From contig JAZQGH010000195.1 in the NCBI GenBank assembly GCA_045539925.1, forward strand, positions 1 to 24,252: a stretch of DNA of 24,252 nt, given 5' to 3'. Below are positions 7,701-15,418 of this stretch, one piece after another. The notes below the pieces were generated by a model, which was given only the letters and a program-made list of their open reading frames with translations, was not told the DNA's origin and searched no databases. This stretch comes from SFWF01 sp045539925. Its GTDB lineage: Bacteria; Bacillota; Clostridia; Oscillospirales; Acutalibacteraceae. Both the position numbers and the translations under genes were made by a program. The first letter of the stretch is position 1. Each line of letters opens with the position of its first letter.

Positions 7701-10700
7701 TAATACCGCAGTAGGCGAGGGCGACCTTGTTATCACAAAGCAGGTAGTTGACGCAAACGGAAATACCGTCGACATAAACGACAGTGTTACCTTTACTGCC
7801 GAAGTTTCCCTTAAAGATGTAAACAATAATCCCGTTTCGGGCTCCTTTAAGGCTAATAACGCCGCAGGCGAAATTACTGTTCCTGCAAACGGTATCTTCA
7901 CAGTAACTCTTAAAGAAGGTGAATCCTTCGTTTTGAGAAACATTCCCGAAGAGACCCGCTACACCGTTACCGAAACCGATATCCCCACAGGCTTTGCCCT
8001 TAATACCCAAAGGAGCAGCCTTAGCGGAATAATCGATACCGCCGCAAACGATCAGGCTCTCATAGTTAATAACTATGTTCCCGTGTCTACTTCAGGCGAA
8101 GATGTAAGCGTTGTTATAGGCAAGGAGATAAGCGGAAACCGTACAGTTTGGTTAGACGGCGAAAGGTATGAATTTATTCTCCACAGATTAAACGGTACAG
8201 CACCCGCAACCGAGGTATTCTCTACCGCTATAACCTCTCAGGATACACCTAAGACCGTAACCCATAGACTCAGCACCGAAACCTTTGAGGCAGCAGGCAC
8301 CTATTACTACAGCATAACCGAAAAGATCGGTACACAGGGAGGCATCACCTACGACACCGCAGCCCGTCGCTTCTCTATAGATGTTGCAGATGCTGATATG
8401 GACGGAGACCTTGAAATCGTTGCTGTTAACAATGTGGTAAATACCGTTGTTTCTAAAGATGGCAACAGCTACACAGTTTCGGCAAACTTCAATAATATTT
8501 ATCAGCCCACAGGCTCAGACACTATCACTATAAATGTTGAAAAGAGGATGCAGGGCAACTATCGATTAAACGGCTTCCAGTTTGCTCTCTACGATTCCGA
8601 GGACATTGTTAATGCAAACGAGATTCTCCGCTCTACTGTTACCGATGTAGAGGGTAAGGCAAGCTTCTCTATTACCTATGCTCCCAATATTGCCACTACT
8701 CAGGGAACGGTTTACACCTACTGGTTGGCTGAAATAGACACAGGCAATCCCAACATCACCTACGACGATACCGTCTACAAGGTAGAGGTAACCGTTAAGG
8801 ATAACGGCGACGGAACCATCACAGCAACTCCCTTAATTTCGGGTATTGCACAGGGCGAGACTAACCCCATCTTTACCAACATTTTCACACCTTCCGCATC
8901 GGCTTATGTTACCCTCACCGCTAACAAGACCATCGAGGGAGACCGCGTACTCAATGCAAACGAGTTCGATTTTGTTATCGAGGCACTCACAGTCGGCGCG
9001 CCGATGCCCTCAAACACCACAGTTCATAATGCGTCAAACGGTGATGTAGTATTCGATACCATCGAGTTTGATACGGTTGGCACCTACAAGTACAAGATAT
9101 ACGAGTCTGATGCCGACAAGATAGGCGGCTTTACCTACGACGGCAGATTCTATGAGGTCACTGTAACCGTTACTGATAACGGTGATGCAACCCTTTCCGC
9201 AACAGTTTCGAGAGTTGTTAAGGAAAGCGATGCAGATTCGGGCAGAACCCTTGCCGATAACGAGCTTATTACCTTTAAGAACACCTATGATGCTACCGAT
9301 GCAGTGGTAACCCTCTCGGGCACAAAGCTTCTCACAGGCAAGACCATGCAGGATAACGAGTTTGAATTTACTTTAAGCGCAGTTACCCAGAACGCACCCA
9401 TGCCCGCAAATTCCACAGTATACAACAAGAAAAACGGCACCTTCACCTTTGGGCAGATAACCTTTGCAAAGGCAGGAACCTATGTTTATAGGCTATTTGA
9501 GGAAGAAAACGGCGACTCCCGTTACGATTTCGATAAATCGGTTTACACCGTAACCGTAACCGTAACCGACAACTCCCGCGGTCTTCTTACTGCAAGAGTA
9601 GTCCTGACTAAGGACGATATGCCCTCCAATGAGATAATCTTCCGTAATGCCTTTGTTCCCACCCCCATCACCTATGATATTTCGGGAACATTCGGCGGAG
9701 AAAAGACCCTCGAGGGCAGACCTGCTGTTGACGGCGAGTTTGAGTTCCAGCTCATAAACGCAATAAACGGTCAGCAGATAGGTGAGACAGTTAAGAACTC
9801 TTTGAGCGGCAGTAAGCAAACCTTCAGCTTCCCCGCAGTAACCCTTCCCGAGGCGGGTATATACCATTATAAGATTGCCGAGGTTTCAGGAGACGAAAAG
9901 GGAGTTTCTTATGATAAAACTACCTACCATATTCGTCTGAGTGTTGTACAGGAGGATAACGGAGACTTAACTATTGACGATCAGCGTCTTTATAAGGGCA
10001 CCGTTTCGGTAGAAAATGTGGGCGGAGTCCCCACAGAGACGGTCAGATATGAGAATATAACCGCTCTCGGCGAAAACGGTATCGTCTTCAAAAATACCTA
10101 TAAGGCAGACCCCGCTTATGTGACCTTGGAAGCCACTAAGGTACTCAGCGGACGCGACCTTGTGGACGGAGAGTTCAAGTTCGACCTTCATAAGACAGAT
10201 TATAATTATGAGTGGAACGAGGACACCTTACTTCGTGACGACACCGTTCTAAAGCTTCAGGATGACGGCACAGGAAGAGTAACCTTTATGCCTCTTACCT
10301 TTAACGAAGAGGGAGATTACTACTTCGTTATCGTAGAGGACGAAAAGGACGAAAAGGGCGTCACCGCAGATAAGAATGTTTATAAGATATTGGTTATTGT
10401 AACCGATAATAACAAGGGCGACCTTGTTGCAACGGTTGAAGTAAACGGCGAAGACATTCAGGGCGATATCGCCGATACCGTTAAGTTCACAAACAGCTAT
10501 AAGGCAGCAGAAAACGAGATAGTTATTAAGGGAACAAAGGTCCTTACAGGTAGAGATCTTGCAGAAAATGAGTTCACCTTCAACCTTTATGATGCTAAAA
10601 CCGAGGGCTCAGCCATTGTTAAGGGAGACCTTAAAGAATCGGTTAAGAATGCAGCCGACGGCAGCTTCACTTTTAGGGCTATAAAGGTCAGCGAAGCAGG

Positions 10701-11028
10701 TGAATATCACTACTTCGTAACCGAGGATGCAACCGCAGCCGCAGAGGGCATCACTTACGATAAGAACGAGTATCATATCGTTGTTACCGTAACCGATAAT
10801 CTCGACGGCACCTTCTCTGTGGCTTACAACTACAGCATTTCGGACAGTGCGGCAGAAAAGCTTATCTTTACAAACAGCTACACCGCACCCGTTCCTGAGA
10901 TTGACATCCCCGAAATTCCCAAGACAGGAGACAACACCAATATTATTCTTTGGATTGCCCTTCTGTTTGTCAGCGGAGGCACCGTTACAGGTCTTGGAAT
11001 TTACCGCTCTAAAAAAAGAGAATCATAA
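4705..11028 (+). CDS. Giant wall-anchored pilin-like adhesin: VWA domain plus seven isopeptide repeats
   Basis: 2107 residues. A signal peptide ends near residue 34 (VAGA|AT). A VWA domain covers about 105-450, with MIDAS motif D125-L-S-N-S129 and LMSDGAPT around D274. Two DUF5979/Cna-B-like domains follow (about 880-1003 and 1007-1130). Then come seven FctA-type pilin repeats starting near 1131, 1269, 1397, 1531, 1653, 1802 and 1935. Each typically has an early Lys, a YxYxxxE strand and a closing FKNTY. In repeat 3 these are K1408, E1467 and N1526, the residues expected for a Lys-Asn isopeptide cross-link. The C-terminus has a sortase motif IPKTG (2071-2075), a membrane segment (about 2080-2100) and RSKKRES. 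No sortase gene is in the window. It resembles the VWA tip adhesins of Gram-positive pili. SD AAAGGAAG precedes the ATG. Its operon is probably activated by the divergent LytTR regulator. Confidence 0.92.
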   Translation: MTIKNNLVKRILAVFLAVAVFAVTLPLSGFVAGAATSDSYYNRVTDANTMDLWKEYFDLEDLTTANAGGVWTDKSVFTNADAFSDSGLQMIDSGKNFLTALSALSANKEIVGYSTVPTDTVFILDLSNSMSSSSVTDLVDATNQAIAKLQNMNNNNRVGVVLYSGASADRTYDNAVARLMPIDRYTTTNRDGKFIEYNSGTVRLVRSGNRVQVSGSNGAVTSESKAHSGATYIQAGLWEAWQMFSEIPDSDIVIGDNNWQSDKGRMPIVVLMSDGAPTLGTSHYDDVENSFYGSGNQNKTKANVGIGNDSNITVGQGFLVQLTASYIKNSIENKYKVHEENGAGRSLFYTLGFNINSLGSTSRTVATSVLNPDSTTATDSLWNTYNRLSGDNTMSVTAGGRNGGTTTVAVSKNSYATSKYYVDEYFSASGDGLTDAFEDIVEEIILQSRYYPTHLEGGSPDFAGYVEFTDELGEYMEVKHINGILLGDTLFDGHMMASKLNDRDEDGLGSVESPTVLGDEFIRAVKTRLGISDTVEAQTLVAEAYKTEQICYVTDNRGNVIKWSNYIGWFADAEGKYVGHWNENPAQAVPAGAVYRVKSYGFLGETTGSIKNSDMMYMSVQVKTDIATGKETVSWKIPAALVPMVTYLIEVDGTSVDKATNVRMSVEDKNVEPIRLVYETGLRSDLNEFNITRIQDAEHIASDGYTRVFWNNYFNIDAESHDQHITAMSEFTPNKENERFYYTFDSAVHKKVGEDYEIVSQAEGLDPENKTYYHRRYIFTDDSDIPVFFYEQMSKASVQAALTNGFKSDFESLEHNTVGAWVVPAGTPARELQMYDREKTENTTNSAEMIFHPYLSEHNNLVYVDMNLGNNGLLAVTPATGIKISKTVDIFEEGTSDTFKFRITATESGTFDSWITALDATPSGEGTPITLRNGVYEFEMSKDQTFWLSGLSANTEYTVEEISDNGDYKIKSVHVNGVSTGKAAVGTVTQYHIDDIDFVNTAVGEGDLVITKQVVDANGNTVDINDSVTFTAEVSLKDVNNNPVSGSFKANNAAGEITVPANGIFTVTLKEGESFVLRNIPEETRYTVTETDIPTGFALNTQRSSLSGIIDTAANDQALIVNNYVPVSTSGEDVSVVIGKEISGNRTVWLDGERYEFILHRLNGTAPATEVFSTAITSQDTPKTVTHRLSTETFEAAGTYYYSITEKIGTQGGITYDTAARRFSIDVADADMDGDLEIVAVNNVVNTVVSKDGNSYTVSANFNNIYQPTGSDTITINVEKRMQGNYRLNGFQFALYDSEDIVNANEILRSTVTDVEGKASFSITYAPNIATTQGTVYTYWLAEIDTGNPNITYDDTVYKVEVTVKDNGDGTITATPLISGIAQGETNPIFTNIFTPSASAYVTLTANKTIEGDRVLNANEFDFVIEALTVGAPMPSNTTVHNASNGDVVFDTIEFDTVGTYKYKIYESDADKIGGFTYDGRFYEVTVTVTDNGDATLSATVSRVVKESDADSGRTLADNELITFKNTYDATDAVVTLSGTKLLTGKTMQDNEFEFTLSAVTQNAPMPANSTVYNKKNGTFTFGQITFAKAGTYVYRLFEEENGDSRYDFDKSVYTVTVTVTDNSRGLLTARVVLTKDDMPSNEIIFRNAFVPTPITYDISGTFGGEKTLEGRPAVDGEFEFQLINAINGQQIGETVKNSLSGSKQTFSFPAVTLPEAGIYHYKIAEVSGDEKGVSYDKTTYHIRLSVVQEDNGDLTIDDQRLYKGTVSVENVGGVPTETVRYENITALGENGIVFKNTYKADPAYVTLEATKVLSGRDLVDGEFKFDLHKTDYNYEWNEDTLLRDDTVLKLQDDGTGRVTFMPLTFNEEGDYYFVIVEDEKDEKGVTADKNVYKILVIVTDNNKGDLVATVEVNGEDIQGDIADTVKFTNSYKAAENEIVIKGTKVLTGRDLAENEFTFNLYDAKTEGSAIVKGDLKESVKNAADGSFTFRAIKVSEAGEYHYFVTEDATAAAEGITYDKNEYHIVVTVTDNLDGTFSVAYNYSISDSAAEKLIFTNSYTAPVPEIDIPEIPKTGDNTNIILWIALLFVSGGTVTGLGIYRSKKRES

Positions 11029-11065
11029 AACTTAAAAGTTGAACAAAAAGCAATACCAACAACAC

Positions 11066-11099
11066 AGGCGCACAACATAAGGTTGTGCGCCTATTTTTT
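11066..11099 (+). terminator. Intrinsic terminator of the adhesin operon
   Basis: Perfect 11-bp stem AGGCGCACAAC (11066-11076) with 11082-11092, a 5-base loop, then a run of six T. It begins 37 bases after the adhesin stop. Confidence 0.92.
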
Positions 11100-11142
11100 A
11101 TTTGTGACAAGTAATTTTGGTGTATTTTCAGATAAAGAAAAT

Positions 11143-11176
11143 CTCTCAAACTCAGAATAAACGCTGGGTTTGAGAG
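11143..11176 (-). terminator. Terminator behind a truncated tRNA-Leu
   Basis: On the minus strand a 13-bp stem with one G-T pair (11176-11164 with 11155-11143) is followed by ATTTTCTTT. It lies 4 bases after the CCA of the tRNA-Leu remnant at 11181-11203, so the end of the original tRNA transcription unit has been kept. Confidence 0.7.
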
Positions 11177-11180
11177 AAGT

Positions 11181-11203
11181 TGGTGCGGATGAAGGGACTT
11201 GAA
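11181..11203 (-). pseudogene. tRNA-Leu 3'-end fragment, broken at the T-loop
   Basis: The reverse complement reads TTCAAGT (T-loop), CCCTT, CATCCGC (acceptor 3' strand), discriminator A and CCA, typical of a tRNA-Leu with a GCGGATG acceptor. The sequence upstream on the minus strand (11204 onwards) no longer pairs with the T-stem and no D-arm or anticodon arm exists. The 23 retained bases run exactly from the T-loop to the CCA. This is what remains when an integrase recombines in the T-loop of a tRNA gene. Confidence 0.6.
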
Positions 11204-11428
11204 CGTCTGCATGGGGTTGCAAAACATTCGGCAACCTTGTAGGGCGAAGCATCCTCGATGTGCCGCAAGATACCATAATTTTGTACAACCCTTTTTGCTT
11301 CCCCCTGCATACTTATGGCTCGTCGGCCCAAGGCTTGCGCCTTCGGCACCCGACTTCACCGCTCTGCAGAGAAAACTTGCCACAGGCAACTTTTGTTTTT
11401 CTGCAGACCCTCTCGGGTTCAAGTCCCT
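11193..11428. repeat. Hairpin-rich element bounded by 12-bp inverted T-arm-like repeats
   Basis: AGGGACTTGAAC (11193-11204) and its exact reverse complement (11417-11428) bound about 236 bp without a gene. The left arm is the T-arm of the tRNA-Leu fragment. Inside are several hairpins, among them CTGCAGA...TTGCC/GGCAA...CTGCAG around 11360-11406 and AAGGC/GCCTT near 11330. The architecture matches the 41-131 element, although the inner sequence differs. It is probably a dispersed repeat associated with tRNA genes. Confidence 0.45.
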
Positions 11429-11440
11429 ATATAATAAAAA

Positions 11441-11476
11441 ATAAAAGAAACCAACCTAAAGGCTGATTTCTTTTAT
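11441..11476 (-). terminator. Terminator behind the truncated tRNA-Leu(CAG)
   Basis: On the minus strand the 10-bp stem ATAAAAGAAA (11476-11467) with 11450-11441 is followed by TTTTTTATTAT. It begins 2 bases after the CCA of the tRNA-Leu(CAG) remnant. Confidence 0.75.
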
Positions 11477-11477
11477 T

Positions 11478-11532
11478 TGGTGGGGGTAACAGGACTTGAA
11501 CCCACATGAGATTGCTCTCACTAGAACCTGAA
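11478..11532 (-). pseudogene. tRNA-Leu(CAG) 3' part, broken at the anticodon loop
   Basis: The reverse complement contains the loop TTCAGGT (anticodon CAG), 3' anticodon strand TCTAG, a long variable arm TGAGA-GCAA-TCTCA, T-arm GTGGGTTCAAGTCCTGT, acceptor strand TACCCCC, A and CCA (11478-11480): 55 bases of good class II tRNA. The 5' side is not tRNA: the bases after 11532 do not pair with TCTAG, and no GGGGGTA acceptor strand occurs up to the AIPR gene. The break at the anticodon loop is a classical integrase crossover point, so this looks like an attachment-site scar, with the 5' half displaced to higher coordinates. Confidence 0.65.
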
Positions 11533-11560
11533 TTTCATAAATGGGTGTGCCGCCAAGTCC

Positions 11561-11714
11561 CTACGAGTACCTTGCAGTCCCCTGTGAAACCCTTTATTTA
11601 TGCGGGTTTTTGACCAAAATCGCCATAAAGCCTTTAACCGTGCGCCCTGCACGGTTTCTCATTTTTCGGATATTTGTTAGAAGAATATTAGAACAAATGA
11701 GAAAACTAATATAT
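11561..11714. other. Gene-free junction with inverted repeats
   Basis: No gene. It contains AAACCC/GGGTTT (11587-11592/11604-11609) followed by T, CCGTGC/GCACGG (11638-11643/11649-11654), and a 10-bp inverted pair TTTCTCATTT/AAATGAGAAA (11655-11664/11695-11704) enclosing ATTTGTT/AACAAAT. The last may be a weak terminator for the AIPR gene. Base composition changes here from mixed to clearly AT-rich. Confidence 0.4.
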
Positions 11715-13310
11715 TTACTTCAAAACAGACTTTTTAATAATAGAGATGTACTCGAACAATGAATCCATATATTCACTGTTTTTAAATTCCTCGTACAACT
11801 CTTCTTTTTTGAAATCATTAGAATCTAAACTATGCTTGTTTTTTGCCTTGAGGAAAAGTTCAAAAGAATCTATGAATTTCTGTATTATGTCTGCGTTGTG
11901 TATTATGTCTATATATTTAAATGAAGAAAAATCATCTACTTGTCTATCGTTTATACAATAAATTACGCTAGCAATACAATACATATTGCCATATTTTAAA
12001 AATATTTCCCCGAAAGTATCTTTGTAAGATAAATTCTTTTGTACCTTCTTATAGGAATTGGTTAATTCATATGCGTAATTAACAGGTGTATAATACTTAA
12101 GAATATCATTTGAGGATCTAACTTTTTTGAATATGTCTTTATGTAAAAATTCGTATTTTCCATTATTTTCTTTTACACTAATTAGTGCTCCTTTAGAACT
12201 ACGCGCAGATCCCGGTTTTTGGATCATATAAGCCTCTACTAATTGTGCAAAATCATCTATGTAGTAACTATATTTATAAGTTGGAGTTCCGCCACGTTTA
12301 TTAAGTTCAAAACAAATACTGTCATTTTCACACTCGTTCATAACGGAGTTGATGTTTTCTACAAATTCATATGTGGTTGCAATATCAACCTCGGATATAC
12401 TTTTCTGTCTATTCAAAGAAACACTAACATCTTTTGCAAAAGATTGAGAAATATCATCTACTAGAATTACTCTTAATAGTACCCAAGCTTCTTTCAATTT
12501 TTCTTTCAATTTTTCATTTTCATTATACCATTTGGCGGCTGTGGTTATTGTTTGGGCTCCGTTAATTACTGAAAAGCAATTACTATTAAAGAATTCTATA
12601 ATACTTGGTCTATCACAATTAAATTTGTCTTTGTTTGAAATTATTGTAATTCCGTTATTTTTAAACCAAAACTCTTGCGGCTTTTCGTTTAATGTTTTCT
12701 TTATTTCTTTTTCGACGTCTAATTCGTCAGATATTTTATATCTAACATTCAAATCAAACAGCGAATCTCCAATGATATTATACATATTTACAATGTCGTA
12801 TAAAGAGGCAATGTAAACATAACCAGAAGGTTTATTTATACCCGCAGTTTTATTCAAATCATAATGCAAAGAATCCACACGATTAGTTATACCAATTTCA
12901 TGCTTTTTTCTGGTGAAACTTATAAACTCGGCAGATATATCTCTTATTGTGCTAATTCTCCTATTTAAAGATAATTTCTTTGTTAAAGCATCTTTAAAAT
13001 CCTTCTTATATTTAGGTGTATTAATGTAAAGTTTATCCTGGATATTGTTAACAATCAAAAGAATCTTACAGTTGTTTTTGGGATCAAATTCACCAGGTAA
13101 TTTATTTATAATTCTTTCGGCAGATCTATTTGCGGAGGTTGTTTTTATTAAATAATAATAACAATAATCCTCTTCAGAATAGAAGTTATATACTCCTAAA
13201 TGTTTTAACGAAACAATAATCTTCTCTATCTCGTTTTCAGAAACATCCACATCATTATTCTCAAAATAGAACTTTAATATTTTAGTGTAATTATTAATCC
13301 TTTTCGTCAT
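11715..13310 (-). CDS. AIPR family protein (abortive infection phage resistance type)
   Basis: 531 residues from the preferred start. The core of the AIPR family is recognisable: LFDLNVRYKI (184-193), FWFKNNGITII (214-224) and VINGAQT (248-254), then an alpha/beta region with LRVILV and a C-terminal helical part. AIPR proteins are linked to phage resistance, but their biochemical activity is not established. Two ATGs are possible: 13319 and 13310. The later one is preferred because AGAGG sits 9 bases before it, whereas it directly touches the first. The gene overlaps the end of the FRG gene by 17 bp, so translation is probably coupled. Composition is markedly AT-rich compared with the adhesin region, suggesting transfer. 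Confidence 0.82.
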   Translation of the reverse strand: MTKRINNYTKILKFYFENNDVDVSENEIEKIIVSLKHLGVYNFYSEEDYCYYYLIKTTSANRSAERIINKLPGEFDPKNNCKILLIVNNIQDKLYINTPKYKKDFKDALTKKLSLNRRISTIRDISAEFISFTRKKHEIGITNRVDSLHYDLNKTAGINKPSGYVYIASLYDIVNMYNIIGDSLFDLNVRYKISDELDVEKEIKKTLNEKPQEFWFKNNGITIISNKDKFNCDRPSIIEFFNSNCFSVINGAQTITTAAKWYNENEKLKEKLKEAWVLLRVILVDDISQSFAKDVSVSLNRQKSISEVDIATTYEFVENINSVMNECENDSICFELNKRGGTPTYKYSYYIDDFAQLVEAYMIQKPGSARSSKGALISVKENNGKYEFLHKDIFKKVRSSNDILKYYTPVNYAYELTNSYKKVQKNLSYKDTFGEIFLKYGNMYCIASVIYCINDRQVDDFSSFKYIDIIHNADIIQKFIDSFELFLKAKNKHSLDSNDFKKEELYEEFKNSEYMDSLFEYISIIKKSVLK

Positions 13311-14367
13311 TTGGTTCATCCTCTAATTTTAAAAATTCTTTTGAAGTTTGCACTTTGCCTTTAAAATAAATATCTATATCATTGAAAGCTTCTTCTACAG
13401 CATCATTATATTCTTTTATATAACTTGAATAATTATTTTTTCCATCATATTTTAATTGGCTTAGTCCTAGTTGATAGCTTCTTAATACTTTTTCGAGCTG
13501 TCTAATTAATTCGTGTGGTTTGTCAGCACTGTTAAAAATATGAAATAAATAATATTTGATTTCATTTTTTAAATTGCACATTAAGATTTTTAACTCACTA
13601 TCGAAATCAAATGTTGAATTTTCAATATTCAAACTTTTTTTCTTTATTTCCTCAATTAAATTTTCCGCTTCCGGATATATCGAACCTGTATGGATTCCAA
13701 AGAAATCCTTTAACTCTTTGCGCAAGGTCTTTTTTGCATTTGCTGGTATCAGTATTTCTTCATACATATATTTAGGCAAATGATCAACATCATTCCCTTG
13801 AAAAAGAATAAATGCACCTTGTTGTGCTATTATACGATTATTGATTTTTAAATGATCTATTAACTTATGATTTTTTGAGAAAACCGAATTATTTAGAAAA
13901 GTATTTTTGTTACAGATTATATCATTATACGCTTTAGTAATATTATCGCCGGTGGGACAAAATAATTTGTCTATAAAAAACAAAAAAACCTTACCGTTAT
14001 CCTCATCATATTCTGTTTCCTTAAGACGATAATATGGAGTAATAGCAAAATATAAAGCTACTAAAGAGTTATACGATACATCTAATAATCTACTTGGAAA
14101 ACCATCATGTTGAGCAGAAATTGCGTTTTCAAGATATTTTTCGCCCTTGGAAATCTTATTGGCCCTCATTTCATCAAATATATTCTTTTCGAAAAAATCA
14201 TAAGTTTTTAAATACTCTTCACGATAAATATTGGGCACACAAGGAGTAGGATATTCTTTGCATTCTCCACGGTAGGTTATGATGAAATTATCTGTATCTT
14301 TAGAATCTATAATATTAGAAATCCGCTTAATATAATCTTGAACATGGATAATAGTTGTATCATTCAT
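13294..14367 (-). CDS. FRG-domain protein, upstream partner of AIPR
   Basis: 357 residues from the ATG at 14367; a GTG at 14382 is in frame but sits against the Shine-Dalgarno, so the ATG is preferred although its spacing is long. The FRG domain shows its two hallmarks: TYRGE (31-35), and QHDGFPSRLLDVSYNSLVALYFA (86-108, given in parts: QHDGFPSRLLD then NSLVALYFA). The rest (about 180-357) is helical and lysine-rich, with no recognised domain. FRG domains occur in many defence-island and phage-related proteins; their activity is unknown. It is the first gene of a two-gene operon with AIPR. The pair reads as a candidate antiphage system; which part senses and which part acts cannot be told from sequence. 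Confidence 0.8.
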   Translation of the reverse strand: MNDTTIIHVQDYIKRISNIIDSKDTDNFIITYRGECKEYPTPCVPNIYREEYLKTYDFFEKNIFDEMRANKISKGEKYLENAISAQHDGFPSRLLDVSYNSLVALYFAITPYYRLKETEYDEDNGKVFLFFIDKLFCPTGDNITKAYNDIICNKNTFLNNSVFSKNHKLIDHLKINNRIIAQQGAFILFQGNDVDHLPKYMYEEILIPANAKKTLRKELKDFFGIHTGSIYPEAENLIEEIKKKSLNIENSTFDFDSELKILMCNLKNEIKYYLFHIFNSADKPHELIRQLEKVLRSYQLGLSQLKYDGKNNYSSYIKEYNDAVEEAFNDIDIYFKGKVQTSKEFLKLEDEPNDEKD

Positions 14368-14382
14368 TTTTGTAAAACACAC

Positions 14383-14667
14383 CCTTTCATAAATAGTATT
14401 ATAAAGAAATTATATAAATCACAATATTTAAATTCGCTACAATATAGTATTAACATAAGTTGCCCTTTTATATTTTAATAAATTGGATTTCTTAGTATTC
14501 GCAATTAATATATTACTGTAATTTATTATAGCGTATTTTGGCAAAATATTCAATATAATATCGAAGGATAAAAATATGTGTTATAAATATACGGAAAACA
14601 CACATCACTTTCTTTGTTGTACAAAAGTTGGCCGAATTCAATCCATTTATATTGACTATTGCATTAT
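14383..14667. other. AT-rich gap between defence operon and stress operon
   Basis: About 280 bases with no gene. On the minus strand TATAAT at 14403-14398 may be the -10 of the FRG-AIPR operon, but I see no good -35. Otherwise only AT-rich sequence. Confidence 0.4.
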
Positions 14668-14718
14668 TGTGACTAAAATGTCACTATCATTGTTTTATTA
14701 GACCACTTGTGTTATAAT
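14668..14718 (+). promoter_or_regulatory. Regulator promoter with 11-bp-spaced direct repeats
   Basis: TGTGACT (14668-14674) and TGTCACT (14679-14685) start 11 bp apart, as in PhoB-type operators; the same bases also form the palindrome GTGAC/GTCAC. They are followed by a weak -35 TTGTTT (14690-14695), 17 bp, and perfect -10 TATAAT (14713-14718). The same repeat type precedes the ABC operon at 16452, so the regulator probably controls its own gene. Confidence 0.65.
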
Positions 14719-14746
14719 TATTTTTGGCGAAAAAGGAAGTGAGATA

Positions 14747-15418
14747 GTGACGAAAATATTATTGGTTGAAGACGATAAAACTATCGTTGCCAATTTAACA
14801 GAATTCCTCAATAACGAAGGCTATATAGTGAAAAGCGTTACCGGACAGACGGCAGCGTTAGATTTACTTTCAGAAGAAAAAGCAGATCTTGTTTTGCTTG
14901 ATGTATCATTAGCAGAAGGAAACGGTTTCGCCACTTGCAAGGCCATTAAAGCTGAATATGATATCCCCGTCATATTCCTTACTGCATCTGGCGATGAGTT
15001 CAGTACGGTTACGGGATTTGAGCTTGGCGCAGACGATTATATTCCAAAACCTTTCCGTCCGAGAGAACTTGTGTCGAGAATCAAAAATGTTCTAAGGCTT
15101 ACAGGAAATACAGGCAAAACTGTCAAACTTGGTGATGTGGTGGTCGATACAGAAAAAGGCACTGCCATGAAGAATAACAAAGACCTATTCCTCTCTGCAT
15201 TAGAATACCGTCTTTTACTTGTTTTTATAAATAATCGTGGTATCGTGCTTACTCGCAATCAGCTCCTTGATGCGATTTGGGATGTTGCCGGAGAATATGT
15301 TAATGATAATACTCTCACAGTATATATCAAACGGCTCAGAGAAAAGATTGAAGATGATCCTGCAAATCCACAAATTATTCTGACAATGCGAGGCATAGGA
15401 TATAAGGTGGAATTATGA
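14747..15418 (+). CDS. OmpR/PhoB-family response regulator (BceR/VncR type)
   Basis: 223 residues, normal for the family. The receiver has E8-D9-D10, phospho-acceptor D52 in LLDVSLAEGNG and K101 in IPKPFRP. The C-terminal winged helix (about 125-223) ends with the typical NTLTVYIKRLREKIEDD and GIGYKVEL. The start is GTG at 14747, supported by AAAGGAAG upstream. The stop overlaps the kinase start by 4 bp (ATGA). With the following kinase and ABC transporter it matches the BceRS/VncRS arrangement used by Bacillota to respond to cell-wall-active peptides. Binding to the TGTCACT-like repeats at 14668 and 16452 is inferred. Confidence 0.92.
   Translation: MTKILLVEDDKTIVANLTEFLNNEGYIVKSVTGQTAALDLLSEEKADLVLLDVSLAEGNGFATCKAIKAEYDIPVIFLTASGDEFSTVTGFELGADDYIPKPFRPRELVSRIKNVLRLTGNTGKTVKLGDVVVDTEKGTAMKNNKDLFLSALEYRLLLVFINNRGIVLTRNQLLDAIWDVAGEYVNDNTLTVYIKRLREKIEDDPANPQIILTMRGIGYKVEL

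Noticed and set aside
8095..10900. DNA-level tandem repeat in the adhesin
   Set aside because: The repeats are protein domains with diverged DNA sequence; they are described within the gene.
11009..11422. 137-codon minus-strand frame
   Set aside because: It crosses a tRNA-Leu remnant and two terminators, and its sequence is explained by the hairpin repeat.
11478..11570. Functional tRNA-Leu(CAG)
   Set aside because: The 5' acceptor strand GGGGGTA, a proper D-arm and the 5' anticodon stem are absent, so it cannot fold as a complete tRNA.
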